A stretch of DNA of 64,000 nucleotides, taken from NCBI RefSeq assembly GCF_017776525.1, contig NZ_JACVEW010000006.1:62001-126000 (forward strand), in the 5' to 3' direction. The notes beneath the pieces are model-generated. The model made no database searches and was not told where the DNA came from. It saw nothing but the letters and a program-made list of their open reading frames with translations. This DNA is from Marinobacterium alkalitolerans. Lineage in GTDB: Bacteria; Pseudomonadota; Gammaproteobacteria; Pseudomonadales; Balneatricaceae. Position numbers and translations under genes: made by a program. This document shows, one piece after another, positions 38,805 through 49,268 of this stretch (position 1 is the first letter of the stretch; each line of letters opens with the position of its first letter).

Positions 38805-39782
38805 TCAGCCGACCTTCTCGCCCTTGGCCTGAAGGTCCGCATGGTAGGAGGAGCGCACCAGCGGCCCGCTGGCCACATGGGTAAAGCCCAGCTCATGCGC
38901 AATACGTTCAAATTCTGCAAATTCTTCCGGCGTGACATAACGATCCAGCGCCAGGTGGTCGCGGCTCGGCTGCAGGTACTGGCCAATGGTGATCATATCC
39001 ACATCGTGAGCGCGCAGGTCCCGCATCACCTCAATGATCTCGTCATTGGTTTCACCACAGCCGACCATCAGGCCCGACTTGGTCCGCACGTTTGGCTGCA
39101 GCGCCTTGAAGCGCTTCAGCAGATCCAGCGACCACTGGTAATCGGCCCCCGGGCGTACCTTGCGATACAGGCGCGGGACCGTTTCCAGGTTATGGTTGAA
39201 CACATCCGGCGGCGTCTGGTTGAGAATCTCCAGCGCCACGTCCATGCGACCACGGAAGTCCGGCACCAGCGTTTCAATCTGGATACTGGGAATACGCTCA
39301 CGGGTTTCCCGGATACAGTCGACAAAGTGCTGGGCACCACCATCACGTAGGTCGTCACGGTCAACGGAGGTGATCACGACGTACTTCAGCTGCATGTCGG
39401 CAATGGCTTCGGCCAGCTCTCGGGGCTCATCCGGTGACAGGGCATTGGGGCGACCGTGTGCCACATCACAGAAGGGACAGCGGCGGGTACAGATGTCACC
39501 CATGATCATGAACGTAGCCGTGCCGTGACTGAAACACTCACCCAGATTGGGGCAGCTGGCTTCTTCACAGACCGATGCCAGCTTGTGTTTGCGCAGCTTA
39601 TCCTTGATCCGTTTAACTTCCGTATTCGAGCCCATGCGCACGCGCAGCCAGTCGGGCTTGCGTTGCATCTGGTCCTTTTCAGTGGGAATCACCTTCACCG
39701 GAATACGCGCAACCTTCTCGGCACCGCGCAGTTTTACGCCCTGCTCGACTCGGGTCGCTTTCTTTTCGGAGGATTCAGCCAT
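38805..39782 (-). CDS. lipA: Lipoyl synthase
   Basis: A 325 aa radical-SAM enzyme inserting two sulfurs into octanoyl-protein. The auxiliary cluster uses [12 protein letters not shown] (CxxxxCxxxxxC); the SAM cluster uses [10 protein letters not shown] (CxxxCxxC); the C-terminal RSSY motif (LVRSSYHAD) is present. Acts on the octanoyl groups attached by LipB, encoded 5 nt upstream. Confidence 0.98.
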   Translation of the reverse strand: MAESSEKKATRVEQGVKLRGAEKVARIPVKVIPTEKDQMQRKPDWLRVRMGSNTEVKRIKDKLRKHKLASVCEEASCPNLGECFSHGTATFMIMGDICTRRCPFCDVAHGRPNALSPDEPRELAEAIADMQLKYVVITSVDRDDLRDGGAQHFVDCIRETRERIPSIQIETLVPDFRGRMDVALEILNQTPPDVFNHNLETVPRLYRKVRPGADYQWSLDLLKRFKALQPNVRTKSGLMVGCGETNDEIIEVMRDLRAHDVDMITIGQYLQPSRDHLALDRYVTPEEFAEFERIAHELGFTHVASGPLVRSSYHADLQAKGEKVG

Positions 39783-39787
39783 ACGTA

Positions 39788-40444
39788 TCAGTCTTCCAAA
39801 GTGTGTGTGCGTGTCAGTACAGTATACCCCAACTTCTTAACCAAGTAATTTACTAGGATATCCGGCAGCGTGGCCAGATCGACATGGGGTGCCTGGGTAC
39901 GAACCTGTGTCATCTGCAAGCCTGCATATCCGCAGGGGTTGATGCGCAGGAAGGGCTCCAGATCCATATTCAGGTTCAGTGCCAGACCATGAAAGGAGCA
40001 GCCACGGCGGATGCGCAGGCCCAGCGAGCAGATTTTCTGCTCATTGACGTAAACCCCCGGTGCATCGGGCCTGGGATAAGCCTCAACGCCCAGATCAGCC
40101 AGCAGCGCGACCACGGACTGCTCGATGATATCGACCAGCTCCCGCACGCCCAGCTTGCGCCGACGCAGGTCCAGCATCAGGTAGGCAATCAACTGACCCG
40201 GACCGTGATAAGTGACCTGTCCACCCCGATCCACCTGCACCACCGGGATATCGCCCGGGCTCAACAGGTGCTCGGCCTTGCCTGCCTGTCCCTGGGTGAA
40301 AACGGGTTCATGCTCCAGCAGCCAGATTTCATCCACCGTGTCGCTGTCACGATTGGCGGTCAAGGCCTGCATTTTCTGCCACACCGGCTCGTAGGGCTGC
40401 AGCCCGGGAGGGGTGCGAATGATCAACTCATCTGCCAGCGCCAT
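39788..40444 (-). CDS. lipB: Octanoyl-[ACP]:protein octanoyltransferase
   Basis: A 218 aa enzyme moving octanoate from ACP to lipoyl domains. It shows [20 protein letters not shown] and the catalytic Lys/Cys region [21 protein letters not shown], then [13 protein letters not shown]. The ATG at 40444 overlaps the ybeD stop (TGATG). Confidence 0.96.
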   Translation of the reverse strand: MALADELIIRTPPGLQPYEPVWQKMQALTANRDSDTVDEIWLLEHEPVFTQGQAGKAEHLLSPGDIPVVQVDRGGQVTYHGPGQLIAYLMLDLRRRKLGVRELVDIIEQSVVALLADLGVEAYPRPDAPGVYVNEQKICSLGLRIRRGCSFHGLALNLNMDLEPFLRINPCGYAGLQMTQVRTQAPHVDLATLPDILVNYLVKKLGYTVLTRTHTLED

Positions 40445-40719
40445 CAAAGAACCATTTTGACACGTCCGGTGGCCTTCAGGTCCTGGTGCAGGTTCTCGAG
40501 CTGCTCATGGCTGGTCGCCGTAATTTTCAGGCGCACGGAGCTGTAATTACCCTTTCCGCTCTGCTGGACAACCACCTGTTCCACATCCAGATCCGGCGCA
40601 TGAATCTGAACGATCTCAACGACCAGGCCCTTGAAGTCCTGCTCATTATCACCAATAACCTTGATCGGGTATTCCGGGTGCGGAAATTCAATTTTGGGTG
40701 CTTCGGTTTCGGTACTCAT
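40444..40719 (-). CDS. ybeD: DUF493 protein YbeD
   Basis: A 91 aa small ferredoxin-like (ACT-like) fold protein found next to lipB throughout gammaproteobacteria; a regulatory role in lipoate metabolism has been suggested, none is established. [15 protein letters not shown] and [16 protein letters not shown] are family-typical. It overlaps both neighbours. Confidence 0.92.
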   Translation of the reverse strand: MSTETEAPKIEFPHPEYPIKVIGDNEQDFKGLVVEIVQIHAPDLDVEQVVVQQSGKGNYSSVRLKITATSHEQLENLHQDLKATGRVKMVL

Positions 40720-41582
40720 CTGATCTCTCCGGTCATCAGCCGGTGTTGAAAACGGGTAAAGAGGTCAAACATCTGTCGCCACAGGGGACCTTTCTGCCCA
40801 TCAGCCACAGGTTTGCCATCAATTGCCAGAACCGGGATCACACCCCGGGTCGAGCTGGACACCCACACCTCATCCGCGTCCTGCAGCGCTTCGGGTCGGA
40901 TATCCACTTCCTGAAAGGGAATACCGGCTTCCGCTGCCAATTCCAGTATCAGTTCTCGCGTCGTGCCGCCCAGTATTTCCGAGCTGCGCTTGGGCGTATA
41001 AATCACGCCCTGACGGATTAAAAACAGGTTGCAGGAGGTGCCTTCACTGAGCAGCCCGTCCCGCACCAGCAGGGCTTCGTCAGCCCCGGCTTCGCGCGCC
41101 TGCTGCAGCACCAGAATATTCGGCAGCAGCCCGGTCGACTTGATGTCACACCGGTGCCAACGCAGATCTGCTGTCACGATAACAGTATAGCCCCGGACCT
41201 GATCGGCCCCGCGGGCATAGATATCCTGAATCGGCGAGCAGCAGGCAAACACCGTGGGAGCCATCGCATCGTCATACGCATGCGTTCGGCTGCCGGCACT
41301 GCCGCGACTGATCTGCAGATAGACGGACAGGTTACCGCCGCCGTTGCGCTGCACCAGTTCGTTCAGGATACCGGGCCAGTCGGCGTCAATTTGAATCCTG
41401 ACCGCGCGCAGGCTGTATGCCAGCCGATCCAGATGCTGTTGCAGACGGAAACCCACCCCCTGATAAAAGGGGATCACCTCATAGACGCTGTCGGCAAACA
41501 GGAAACCGCGGTCGAAAACAGAGACCCGCGCCTCATCGGCCGGCAGAAAAGCGCCATTCAGGTAGACAAGATCGGTGCTCAT
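40716..41582 (-). CDS. dat: Class IV aminotransferase, D-amino acid transaminase-like
   Basis: A 288 aa PLP enzyme of fold type [22 protein letters not shown] is the N-terminal block, [13 protein letters not shown] holds the Schiff-base Lys, and [11 protein letters not shown] and [12 protein letters not shown] bind phosphate. It resembles D-alanine transaminase, supplying D-glutamate or D-alanine for peptidoglycan, which suits the wall genes upstream; an ilvE- or pabC-like role cannot be excluded. The ATG at 41582 lacks a clear SD and abuts a strong hairpin; an ATG at 41600 lies inside that hairpin. Confidence 0.85.
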   Translation of the reverse strand: MSTDLVYLNGAFLPADEARVSVFDRGFLFADSVYEVIPFYQGVGFRLQQHLDRLAYSLRAVRIQIDADWPGILNELVQRNGGGNLSVYLQISRGSAGSRTHAYDDAMAPTVFACCSPIQDIYARGADQVRGYTVIVTADLRWHRCDIKSTGLLPNILVLQQAREAGADEALLVRDGLLSEGTSCNLFLIRQGVIYTPKRSSEILGGTTRELILELAAEAGIPFQEVDIRPEALQDADEVWVSSSTRGVIPVLAIDGKPVADGQKGPLWRQMFDLFTRFQHRLMTGEIR

Positions 41583-41590
41583 AAACACAA

Positions 41591-41616
41591 CTGCCCACAT
41601 CCATTGATGTGGGCAG
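41591..41616 (-). terminator. 11-bp hairpin between dacA and dat
   Basis: CTGCCCACATC pairs perfectly with GATGTGGGCAG around a 4-nt loop, followed leftward by TTGTGTTTAT. It may end the dacA transcript in part, leaving read-through to dat-ybeD-lipB-lipA, or mask the dat start. Confidence 0.65.
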
Positions 41617-41645
41617 CATATAACGATTTCAAGTGGATTGCGCGG

Positions 41646-42818
41646 TTAGCTGATCAGGCCGATAAAGAACAGCATGATCGCATGCCAGATGCGCTTGAAC
41701 AGACCACCTTCCTGTACCGGCTCCAGTGCGACCAGCGGCACACTGGTGACCGTTTCACCGTCCAGGGTGACGCGCACTCGGCCCAGTTCCTCGCCCTGTG
41801 CAACCGGTGCCTTGATCACCTTGTCCAGTTCCAGCGTCGCTTCCAGCTGGTCGGTTTTGCCACGCGGAACGGTAACCGCCAGATCCTCGGTCAGACCAAG
41901 ACGGACCTGGTCGCGAGCACCGGCCCACACCTTGGTGTCCTTGAGTACGTCGCCGGCCTCGTAGAGCTGATGTGTCCGGTAGTAACGGAAACCGTAGGAC
42001 AGCAGTTTCTGACTTTCGCGTGCACGGGCTTCTTCACTGTCGGTACCCATGACCACAGAGATCAGGCGCATGCCATCACGCTGAGCAGAAGAGACCAGAC
42101 AATACCCTGCCTCATCGGTGTGACCGGTCTTGATGCCATCTACGCTGTCATCGCGCCACAGCAGCTTGTTGCGGTTGGGCTGGCGGATATTGTTGTAGGT
42201 GAAATACTTCTGCGCATAAATCGCATAGTGCTCCGGGAAGCGCGTAATCAGGGCCTTGGCCAGTTTGGCCAGGTCTTCGGCTGAGGAGTAATGATCCTCT
42301 GCGGGCAGGCCGGTCGCGTTCACGAAATGGGTGTTTTCCATCCCCAGCAGGCGCGCATGCTGGTTCATCAGGTCCGCAAATGCCCGTTCACTGCCGGCGA
42401 TGTGCTCAGCCAGCGCAACCGACGCATCGTTACCGGACTGGATGATCACGCCCCGCAGCAGGTCACCCACCTTCACCTGGGTCCCTTCCTGAATGAACAT
42501 GCGGGAGCCACCGGTGCGCCAGGCCTTTTCACTGACCAGCACCAGGTCCTCTTCGCTGATGTTGCCCTTGCTGATTTCGTACTCGACGATGTAACTGGTC
42601 ATCATCTTGGTCAGGCTGGCCGGCGGGAAACGCTCCGTTTCACGGTCGGCGGCGATCAGATGACCGGTATCGGCGTCCATGACCAGATAGGCACGCGCGG
42701 CAACCTGAGGCGGGGCCGGAATGAGTGCGGAAGCGGCCTGAGCGGAGGCGGCTACCAGCAGTGCAAACATCAGGGCCAGGTAGATGAAAATGGATGGAAG
42801 TGTCTGTCGTTGCGCCAT
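41646..42818 (-). CDS. dacA: D-alanyl-D-alanine carboxypeptidase (PBP5/6 type)
   Basis: A 390 aa periplasmic DD-carboxypeptidase that trims pentapeptides. Signal peptide cut near SAQAA. Catalytic motifs SLTK (ASLTKMMTSY), SGN (QSGNDASVAL) and KTG (IKTGHTDEAG). The C-terminal amphipathic anchor (FKRIWHAIMLFFIGLIS) is as in PBP5. Confidence 0.96.
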   Translation of the reverse strand: MAQRQTLPSIFIYLALMFALLVAASAQAASALIPAPPQVAARAYLVMDADTGHLIAADRETERFPPASLTKMMTSYIVEYEISKGNISEEDLVLVSEKAWRTGGSRMFIQEGTQVKVGDLLRGVIIQSGNDASVALAEHIAGSERAFADLMNQHARLLGMENTHFVNATGLPAEDHYSSAEDLAKLAKALITRFPEHYAIYAQKYFTYNNIRQPNRNKLLWRDDSVDGIKTGHTDEAGYCLVSSAQRDGMRLISVVMGTDSEEARARESQKLLSYGFRYYRTHQLYEAGDVLKDTKVWAGARDQVRLGLTEDLAVTVPRGKTDQLEATLELDKVIKAPVAQGEELGRVRVTLDGETVTSVPLVALEPVQEGGLFKRIWHAIMLFFIGLIS

Positions 42819-42893
42819 AATGGGTCAGTTACATCTTGTGTGAGTTGAAGCGTGCCGCGCGGCACGACGAAAGGTTAAACTCTACCGCCGGCA

Positions 42894-43724
42894 TCAGGGC
42901 AAGTCCACCAGGTGAGCACCGGGGTAGCCTGCCTGAGACAACTGCTGCAACAGCCAGTTCAACGTATGTTGTCCCGTCAGCGGCCCCAGATGAACGCGGT
43001 ACAGCATGCGATCACCCCGCTCAACGCCGACCACACGGGCCGGCTCCTGCAACAGGCTCTGCAACCGCTCGGCCAGTCCGTTCGCGTTCACCGCACTGGA
43101 CAACGCCGCTACCTGCAGGGTGCGCCCGGTAATGGCGGCGCGATCACTGGAGACGGCACTGCGCCCCTGGCTGGCAAGCATGCGTATATCGTTCTGGCCC
43201 GGCGTAATCGCCTCAACCTCAACCCGCGCCGTACCGGTTTGCAACATGCCAAGCCGGTAGGCGGCCGCGTAGGAGAGATCAATCAAACGGCGGTCATGGA
43301 AGGGGCCTCGGTCATTGACCCGAACAACCACCTGACGGTTGTTGTCCAGATTGGTGACCCGCACAAAGCTGGGCAGCGGCAGTGACTTGTGCGCCGCACT
43401 CATCTGGTACATGTCATAGACCTCACCGTTAGAGGTGGTGTGGCCGTGAAACTTCTTGCCATACCAGGAGGCGATGCCACGCTCACGGTAGCCATCGGCC
43501 GAAGGGAGCACGTAATAGCGCTTGCCCAGTACCTTGTAAGGGCTTTTGTTGCCCCAGCGGCTGTGCGGCTCATGCCGGGGGACGGCATCGGGCACCTGTG
43601 ACAGGTCAACGGCCCGGTCGGGGCCGCGGTCCTGCTTGAGGCTGTAGCGCCCGCTGTTTTCCTTGGACGCACAGCCGGATAACAGAACCACCAGCCCCAG
43701 CAGAGGCAGCAACAGCCGTTTCAT
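42894..43724 (-). CDS. rlpA: Septal ring lytic transglycosylase RlpA
   Basis: A 276 aa outer-membrane lipoprotein (lipobox LLSGCAS). The double-psi barrel has IASWYGKKFHGHTTSNGE, with VNDRGPFHDRRLIDLSYAAA at the active site. A C-terminal SPOR domain (YRVHLGPLTGQHTL) binds denuded glycan. The ATG at 43724 follows AAGGAG within the end of mltB. Confidence 0.95.
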   Translation of the reverse strand: MKRLLLPLLGLVVLLSGCASKENSGRYSLKQDRGPDRAVDLSQVPDAVPRHEPHSRWGNKSPYKVLGKRYYVLPSADGYRERGIASWYGKKFHGHTTSNGEVYDMYQMSAAHKSLPLPSFVRVTNLDNNRQVVVRVNDRGPFHDRRLIDLSYAAAYRLGMLQTGTARVEVEAITPGQNDIRMLASQGRSAVSSDRAAITGRTLQVAALSSAVNANGLAERLQSLLQEPARVVGVERGDRMLYRVHLGPLTGQHTLNWLLQQLSQAGYPGAHLVDLP

Positions 43725-43728
43725 AGCG

Positions 43729-44733
43729 TCAGTTCTCCTTGCCACTCTCGCGGGCTTCTCGAATCGCCTGACTCAGCTCATACACGGCCATGGCATAGAG
43801 ACGGCTGTGGTTATAGCGAGTGATGACGTAGAAGTTGTGCAGCCCGAACCAGTAGTGTTCGCCATCGTCCATGGTCAGCTCCATCAGGGTTGCCGGCTGC
43901 GCGGTATCCAGATCCTGGCGGGTCGCGATACCGCGTTCGGCCCACTCGGCCAGTGTCAGTTCAGGCTTGAGTCCGGCATTGAACCATTCAGGGTTCGCCG
44001 GCTTGTTCATCACCACATTGGAACGTACCGGCTCGCCACGCTTCCAGCCATGCGCCGCAAAGTAGTTGGCCACACTGCCGATGGCATCAACCTTGTTGCT
44101 CCAGATATCGCGCTTGCCATCCGCATCGAAATCCACGGCATAGGCCCGGAAGCTGGACGGTATGAACTGACCATACCCCATGGCGCCGGCATAGGATCCC
44201 TTGGGTTCGGTCGGGTCGAGTCCTTCCTCGCGCGCCATGCGCAGGAACTCGATCAACTCGCCACGGAAGAAGTCGGCCCGCTTGGGGTAATCAAACCCCA
44301 GCGTGGACAGGGCATCCAGTACGCGGTAGCTGCCCATGATACGCCCGTAGCGGGTTTCCACCCCGATAATCGCCACGATAATTTCAGCCGGCACGCCGTA
44401 GGTCTGTTCGGCCTGTGCCAGCGTATCCTCGTGTTCCTGCCAGAAGGCAACGCCCTGGCGAATACGTCGCGGTTCAACAAAAATCTTGCGGTATTCGCCC
44501 CAGGTCAGGCGGCGCTCTGCCGGCCGCGAGATCGCTTCCAGAATCGAATCCTTGCGCTCGGCCTGAGCCAGCACGGCCCGAATCGCTTCGGCCTTGAACC
44601 CCTCCTCGGCCAGCGTGTCCACCACTTCATCCGCCCGCGGATGAACATCATACCCGCTGCCCGCGGCCATCGCGGTGGCTGTCCCGGTCAGCAATGAGCC
44701 GGCCAGCAGCCAGCATCCCAGTGAATTGCGCAT
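43729..44733 (-). CDS. mltB: Lytic murein transglycosylase B
   Basis: A 334 aa protein of transglycosylase family 3. Catalytic Glu is in IIGVETRYGRIMG, with GAMGYGQFIPSSF downstream. The N-terminus is a plain signal peptide (TATAMAAG) rather than a lipobox, so it is soluble in the periplasm, unlike E. coli MltB. It is followed by rlpA after 4 nt. Confidence 0.94.
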   Translation of the reverse strand: MRNSLGCWLLAGSLLTGTATAMAAGSGYDVHPRADEVVDTLAEEGFKAEAIRAVLAQAERKDSILEAISRPAERRLTWGEYRKIFVEPRRIRQGVAFWQEHEDTLAQAEQTYGVPAEIIVAIIGVETRYGRIMGSYRVLDALSTLGFDYPKRADFFRGELIEFLRMAREEGLDPTEPKGSYAGAMGYGQFIPSSFRAYAVDFDADGKRDIWSNKVDAIGSVANYFAAHGWKRGEPVRSNVVMNKPANPEWFNAGLKPELTLAEWAERGIATRQDLDTAQPATLMELTMDDGEHYWFGLHNFYVITRYNHSRLYAMAVYELSQAIREARESGKEN

Positions 44734-44743
44734 CTTTATCTCC

Positions 44744-45886
44744 CTATCGGGTCAGCATCTGTCTGTGGGTGCGGATCGACATCAGAATGCCAAAGCCCGC
44801 CATCAGGGTCACGATCGAGGTACCGCCATAGCTGACCATGGGAAGGGGTACCCCCACCACCGGCAGCAACCCGGATACCATACCGATATTGACGAATACA
44901 TAGACAAAAAAAGTCAGTGTAATACTCCCCGCCAGCAGGCGAGAAAAACTGTCCTGTGCCTGGACGGCGATAATCAGCCCCCGCGCGATGATCAGCAGGT
45001 AGATCGCCAACAGGATCAAAACACCGGTCATGCCCAGTTCCTCACCGATCACGGCGATGATGAAGTCCGTATGTGACTCGGGCAGAAAATCCAGCTGGGA
45101 TTGAGTGCCCTGCAGCCAACCCTTGCCGGACAGCCCCCCTGAACCGATCGCCGTCTTTGACTGGATGATATTCCAGCCCGCGCCCAGCGGGTCGCTTTCC
45201 GGGTCCAGAAAAGTCAGCACTCGCTGACGCTGATAGTCTTTCATGATGGCCCAAAGCGCAGGCAATGCAGCCCCGGCCAGCACCAGAGCAGCAAAGATCC
45301 AGCGCCAGTACACACCTGACAGCAGAATAACAAACACACCTGACGCGGCGATTAACAGTGAAGTCCCCAGGTCCGGCTGCTTCATGATCAATGCCGTTGG
45401 TACGGCCAACAACACAAGGGCCAGCAGCAGGTGGCGGAAGGTCGGCGGCAGCTGCTGGCGGGTCAGCCAGGCGGCGACCATCATGGGCAATACCAGCTTC
45501 ATCACTTCAGAAGGCTGAAAACGAAAGCCGGGCAACTCCAGCCAGCGCTGGGCCCCTTTGGCGCCGACCCCGAACAACAGCACCCCCAGCAGCAGTGCGA
45601 TGCCACAGGCATACCCCCAGGGGGCCAGCCGTTGATAGGTGCGTGGCTGCAATTGCGCCAGCACGATCAATCCGAAAAACCCGGCACCCATGCGAACGGC
45701 CTGGCGCTGCACGTAGCCCAGGTCCTGACCCGATGCACTATAGAGGACAAACAGCCCGAACCCGCACAGCACGAGCAGCAGTACCAGCAGCCAGGCATCC
45801 AGATGCGTCGCCGACCAGAGACCACTGGGGCGCTGCAGATGCACATTACTGCCCGGCATGGTGCGTTGAAAGTCACGCTGCACCAT
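44744..45886 (-). CDS. rodA: Elongasome glycosyltransferase RodA
   Basis: A 380 aa SEDS-family membrane protein with about 10 helices; polymerises glycan strands in the side wall. Conserved FRFQPSEVMKLVLPM, KQPDLGTSLL, PESHTDFIIAVIGEELG (catalytic Asp) and PLPMVSYGGTS. It overlaps its partner mrdA by 1 nt (TGATG). Confidence 0.96.
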   Translation of the reverse strand: MVQRDFQRTMPGSNVHLQRPSGLWSATHLDAWLLVLLLVLCGFGLFVLYSASGQDLGYVQRQAVRMGAGFFGLIVLAQLQPRTYQRLAPWGYACGIALLLGVLLFGVGAKGAQRWLELPGFRFQPSEVMKLVLPMMVAAWLTRQQLPPTFRHLLLALVLLAVPTALIMKQPDLGTSLLIAASGVFVILLSGVYWRWIFAALVLAGAALPALWAIMKDYQRQRVLTFLDPESDPLGAGWNIIQSKTAIGSGGLSGKGWLQGTQSQLDFLPESHTDFIIAVIGEELGMTGVLILLAIYLLIIARGLIIAVQAQDSFSRLLAGSITLTFFVYVFVNIGMVSGLLPVVGVPLPMVSYGGTSIVTLMAGFGILMSIRTHRQMLTR

Positions 45887-47772
45887 CAGTCCACCTCCAG
45901 GTCGTTTTCATAATCCCCCAGCAACCAGGCATCCATCACCTCACGCGCGACCGGTGCTGCCGTGCTGGAACCACCGCCACCGTTTTCAACCACGACCGCC
46001 ACTGCAATCTTCGGGTCATCGACCGGCGCAAACGCCACGAACAGGGCGTGGTCCCGGTGACGCTCGGCCAACGCCTCGGCATCATACTCCTCATCCTGAG
46101 CGATCCCGACTACCTGAGCCGTACCGGTTTTACCGGCAATGGTATAGGGCGCACCTTCCCCGCTGCGCCGCCCCGTGCCCTTGGGACCATGCATCACGGA
46201 GACCATGCTGTCGATTACCTGTTGCCAGTGCTTCGGTTCCTTGAGCTCGATGTCGGCCGGCTTTTCCTTGCGGTTCAGCATGGGCGCATACGGCCTGGGT
46301 TCACCGGTCTGTTCATCCAGTACGCCCTGCAGCATCCTCGGCTGCACCCAGCGCCCGCGATTGGCCATCACCGCCGTGGAGGTTGCCATCTGCAGCGGTG
46401 TCATCACCAGGAACCCCTGACCGATACTCAGGTTGACCGAGTCCCCCGGATACCAGGGCTGACGCCAGTTCGCCTCTTTCCACTCATTGGAGGGCAGGAA
46501 ATTGCGCAGCGCCTCGGGCTGGTCCAGGCTGGCATCCTGCCCCACACCGAACATGCCGAGAAAGCGCGACATGGGCTCCACGCCCATCTTGTGGCCGACC
46601 TCGTAGAACCAGACATCACAGGACTCGGCTACCGCCGCGTCAAGATCCACCCAGCCATGTCCCCAGCGCTTCCAGTCACGGTAGCGGCGGCCGTTCTGGT
46701 TGATCTGATAAAAGCCCGGATCCCAGATTTTCTTATCCGCCGTAATGGTGCCGGTTTCCAGTGCTGCCAGCGCAATGACCGGCTTAATGGTGGAAGCCGG
46801 TGGATAGCTGCCCCTTAGCGAACGATTGAACAGCGGCAGATCACTCGAGTTGCGCAGTGCATTGTAGTCCTTGCTGGATATACCGGTCACAAACAGGTTA
46901 GGGTCGTAGGTGGGTGTACTGACCATGGCCAGAATCTCACCGCTGGAGGGTTCGATCGCAACGACAGAGGCACGACGCCCCTCCAGCAGGGATTCGGTGA
47001 ACTGCTGCAGCCGCAGGTCCAGACTCAGCTGAATATCCCGGCCGGGCACCGGATCCTGCCGCTCCAGCACGTTCAGAATGCGACCGCGCGCATTGGTTTC
47101 CACCTTTTGAAAACCCACCTGCCCATGCAGCAGGTCTTCATAGAATTTCTCGATACCGAGCTTGCCGATGTAATGCGTGGCAGCGTAATTCTTTTCATCG
47201 ACTCTCTGCAGCTCACGCTCATTGATACGTCCCACATACCCCAGCGCATGGACCAGTGACGCGCCATGTGGATAGTAACGGATCAGGTCCGCCTCCACCT
47301 GAACGCCCGGCAGGCGGTGATAATTGAGCGAGATGCGGGCGATTTCCGCTTCTGTCAGTCGGAACCGCAGCGGCACGGTTTCATAAGGGCGACGGCGCTG
47401 CTGCAGCCGCTTGTGAAAACGTTCGATATCGCGGGGGGTCAGTTCGATCAGGGTGCCGAGCTTCTCCAGCGTGGCATCCAGGTCGTCCACTTCTTCCTTC
47501 AGCAGAGTCACACTGAAGTGGGGCCGGTTATCGGCCAGCAGAGCACCGTTTCGGTCGTAGATCAGCCCCCGCCGGGGCGCCACCGGCTGCAGCTGCACCC
47601 GGTTCTCTTCCGAAATGGCCGTATAACGCTCATGCTCGAGCACCTGCAGGTAATAGATCCGCCCGATCAGCACCAGCATCATCAGTACCACGATCACGAA
47701 CGCGATCACGGCACGGTTGGTGAAGGTGATACTCTCGCGGGAATAGTCCTTTAAGCGCTCGAAGGGTGCCAT
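45886..47772 (-). CDS. mrdA: Penicillin-binding protein 2
   Basis: A 628 aa class B transpeptidase of the elongasome. One N-terminal membrane helix, a pedestal domain (APRRGLIYDRNG), and the catalytic domain with PASTIKP (SxxK), SCDVWFYEVG (SxN/C) and AGKTGTAQVVG (KTG). It cross-links the strands made by RodA. Confidence 0.97.
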   Translation of the reverse strand: MAPFERLKDYSRESITFTNRAVIAFVIVVLMMLVLIGRIYYLQVLEHERYTAISEENRVQLQPVAPRRGLIYDRNGALLADNRPHFSVTLLKEEVDDLDATLEKLGTLIELTPRDIERFHKRLQQRRRPYETVPLRFRLTEAEIARISLNYHRLPGVQVEADLIRYYPHGASLVHALGYVGRINERELQRVDEKNYAATHYIGKLGIEKFYEDLLHGQVGFQKVETNARGRILNVLERQDPVPGRDIQLSLDLRLQQFTESLLEGRRASVVAIEPSSGEILAMVSTPTYDPNLFVTGISSKDYNALRNSSDLPLFNRSLRGSYPPASTIKPVIALAALETGTITADKKIWDPGFYQINQNGRRYRDWKRWGHGWVDLDAAVAESCDVWFYEVGHKMGVEPMSRFLGMFGVGQDASLDQPEALRNFLPSNEWKEANWRQPWYPGDSVNLSIGQGFLVMTPLQMATSTAVMANRGRWVQPRMLQGVLDEQTGEPRPYAPMLNRKEKPADIELKEPKHWQQVIDSMVSVMHGPKGTGRRSGEGAPYTIAGKTGTAQVVGIAQDEEYDAEALAERHRDHALFVAFAPVDDPKIAVAVVVENGGGGSSTAAPVAREVMDAWLLGDYENDLEVD

Positions 47773-47781
47773 ACCGCCTGA

Positions 47782-48249
47782 CTACTTATGGTAAGGGTGG
47801 CCCTGGAGAATGCTCCAGGCACGGTAAAGCTGCTCTGCCAGCACCACGCGTACCAGCGGGTGCGGCAGGGTCAGGGCCGACAGTGACCACTTCTGGTCCG
47901 CCTGCGCCAGGCAGCGGGCATCCAGTCCATCCGGACCACCGACCAGCAGGCTCAGATTGCGGCCATCCATACGCCAGTGTTCGGCCTGCTCGGCCAGCTG
48001 CTCGGTGGACCAGGGGCGGCCTTTCACATCCAGCGCAACCACCCGATCCCCCTTGCCGATGGCGGCCAGCATGGCATCGCCCTCGGAGCGAATGGCGCGT
48101 GCCAGATCCGCATTCTTGCCCCGGTGGCCCGGGGCAATTTCAACCAGCTCCAGCTGAAAGTCGGCCGGCAGGCGCCGGGCGTATTCAGCGTAGCCGGCTT
48201 CAACCCAGTCCGGCATGCGGTTGCCCACCGCCAGCAAACGGATTCGCAT
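47782..48249 (-). CDS. rlmH: 23S rRNA pseudouridine-1915 N3-methyltransferase
   Basis: A 155 aa SPOUT methyltransferase. [10 protein letters not shown] and [22 protein letters not shown] are the knot motifs; the end YHK is invariant. It lies 9 nt after rsfS. Confidence 0.97.
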   Translation of the reverse strand: MRIRLLAVGNRMPDWVEAGYAEYARRLPADFQLELVEIAPGHRGKNADLARAIRSEGDAMLAAIGKGDRVVALDVKGRPWSTEQLAEQAEHWRMDGRNLSLLVGGPDGLDARCLAQADQKWSLSALTLPHPLVRVVLAEQLYRAWSILQGHPYHK

Positions 48250-48257
48250 CGGCGTGG

Positions 48258-48605
48258 TTACTCCGCTGCCGCTTCGTCGTCTGCATCAAACTGCCACAGA
48301 CGCTCCAGATCGTAGAAACTGCGCGCATCCGGCATCATGACGTGAACCACCATGTCGCCCAGATCCACCAGAATCCAGTCACCTGCTTCCTGCCCCTCGG
48401 TTCCCATCGGCTGCAGCCCTGCTGCCTTGACCTTTTCCAGCAGGTCCTGAGCGACGGACACCACATGTCGCTTCGAGGTACCACTGGCAATCACCATGTA
48501 GTCGGTGACGCTGGACTTGCCGCGCACATCCAGTTCAGTGATGTCACGTGCTTTCATATCTTCCAGTGCCGAATGCACCAGTTCACGCAGCTGATCAAGC
48601 TCCAT
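48258..48605 (-). CDS. rsfS: Ribosomal silencing factor RsfS
   Basis: A 115 aa protein that binds L14 and blocks subunit joining in stationary phase. Conserved [20 protein letters not shown] and [12 protein letters not shown]; the C-terminus [14 protein letters not shown] and FYDLERLW is typical. Confidence 0.97.
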   Translation of the reverse strand: MELDQLRELVHSALEDMKARDITELDVRGKSSVTDYMVIASGTSKRHVVSVAQDLLEKVKAAGLQPMGTEGQEAGDWILVDLGDMVVHVMMPDARSFYDLERLWQFDADDEAAAE

Positions 48606-48623
48606 TACGAGAAAGTACCTTTT

Positions 48624-49268
48624 TTAGTGATAACCGTAGAGTTTATTGTCCTGAATATAGTGCCATACCGGCTCTGGCATCAGGTAGCGGGGCGAGTGCC
48701 CCTGAGCGATCAGGTGTCGAATCTGCGTCGCCGAAATGCCCAGCGGCGTCAGCTCCTGAATGAACACCTGACCTGAAGGCGTGTTCAACAGCGCCTCCAC
48801 CGATGTGGCCTGATGCTGGCGTGTATACTCCAGCAGCTCGGCCGACGCGTCCTTGCCGTCATAGCCCGGCCGCGACAATACCAGAATGTGGGCGTAGTCC
48901 AGAAACGCTCGCCATTCATGCCATTTTGGCAGGGTTTGATAGGCATCCATCCCCATCGTCATGATAATGGGGCAGTCCTGCCCTCGCTCGGCGCGCAAGG
49001 CCTGCAGGGTGAGCAGCGAGTACGAGGGAGCATCCGACTCGATCTCCCGCGCATCGGCCGCCAGCGCCGGTTCATCCGCCACCGCACACTGGACCATCTC
49101 CAGCCGCTGACGCGGAGTGCAGCCCGGCGCGTCACGGTGCACCGGCGCACCGGAGGGGATCAGGCACACCTGATCGACCCCCAGCCACTGCTTGAGTTCC
49201 AGTGCCGTCCGCAGATGACCGTTGTGGATCGGGTCAAACGTCCCGCCCATGAAAACCAGCGGTTGCAT
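48624..49268 (-). CDS. nadD: Nicotinate-mononucleotide adenylyltransferase
   Basis: A 214 aa nucleotidyltransferase of NAD synthesis. GGTFDPIHNGHLRTA is the HxGH block; GISATQIRHLI holds the ISxTxxR motif. Its ATG overlaps the proA stop. Confidence 0.96.
   Translation of the reverse strand: MQPLVFMGGTFDPIHNGHLRTALELKQWLGVDQVCLIPSGAPVHRDAPGCTPRQRLEMVQCAVADEPALAADAREIESDAPSYSLLTLQALRAERGQDCPIIMTMGMDAYQTLPKWHEWRAFLDYAHILVLSRPGYDGKDASAELLEYTRQHQATSVEALLNTPSGQVFIQELTPLGISATQIRHLIAQGHSPRYLMPEPVWHYIQDNKLYGYH

Noticed and set aside
45391-46818. 475-codon open frame opposite rodA and mrdA
   Set aside because: Low-complexity, Arg/Pro/His-rich product spanning two certain genes.
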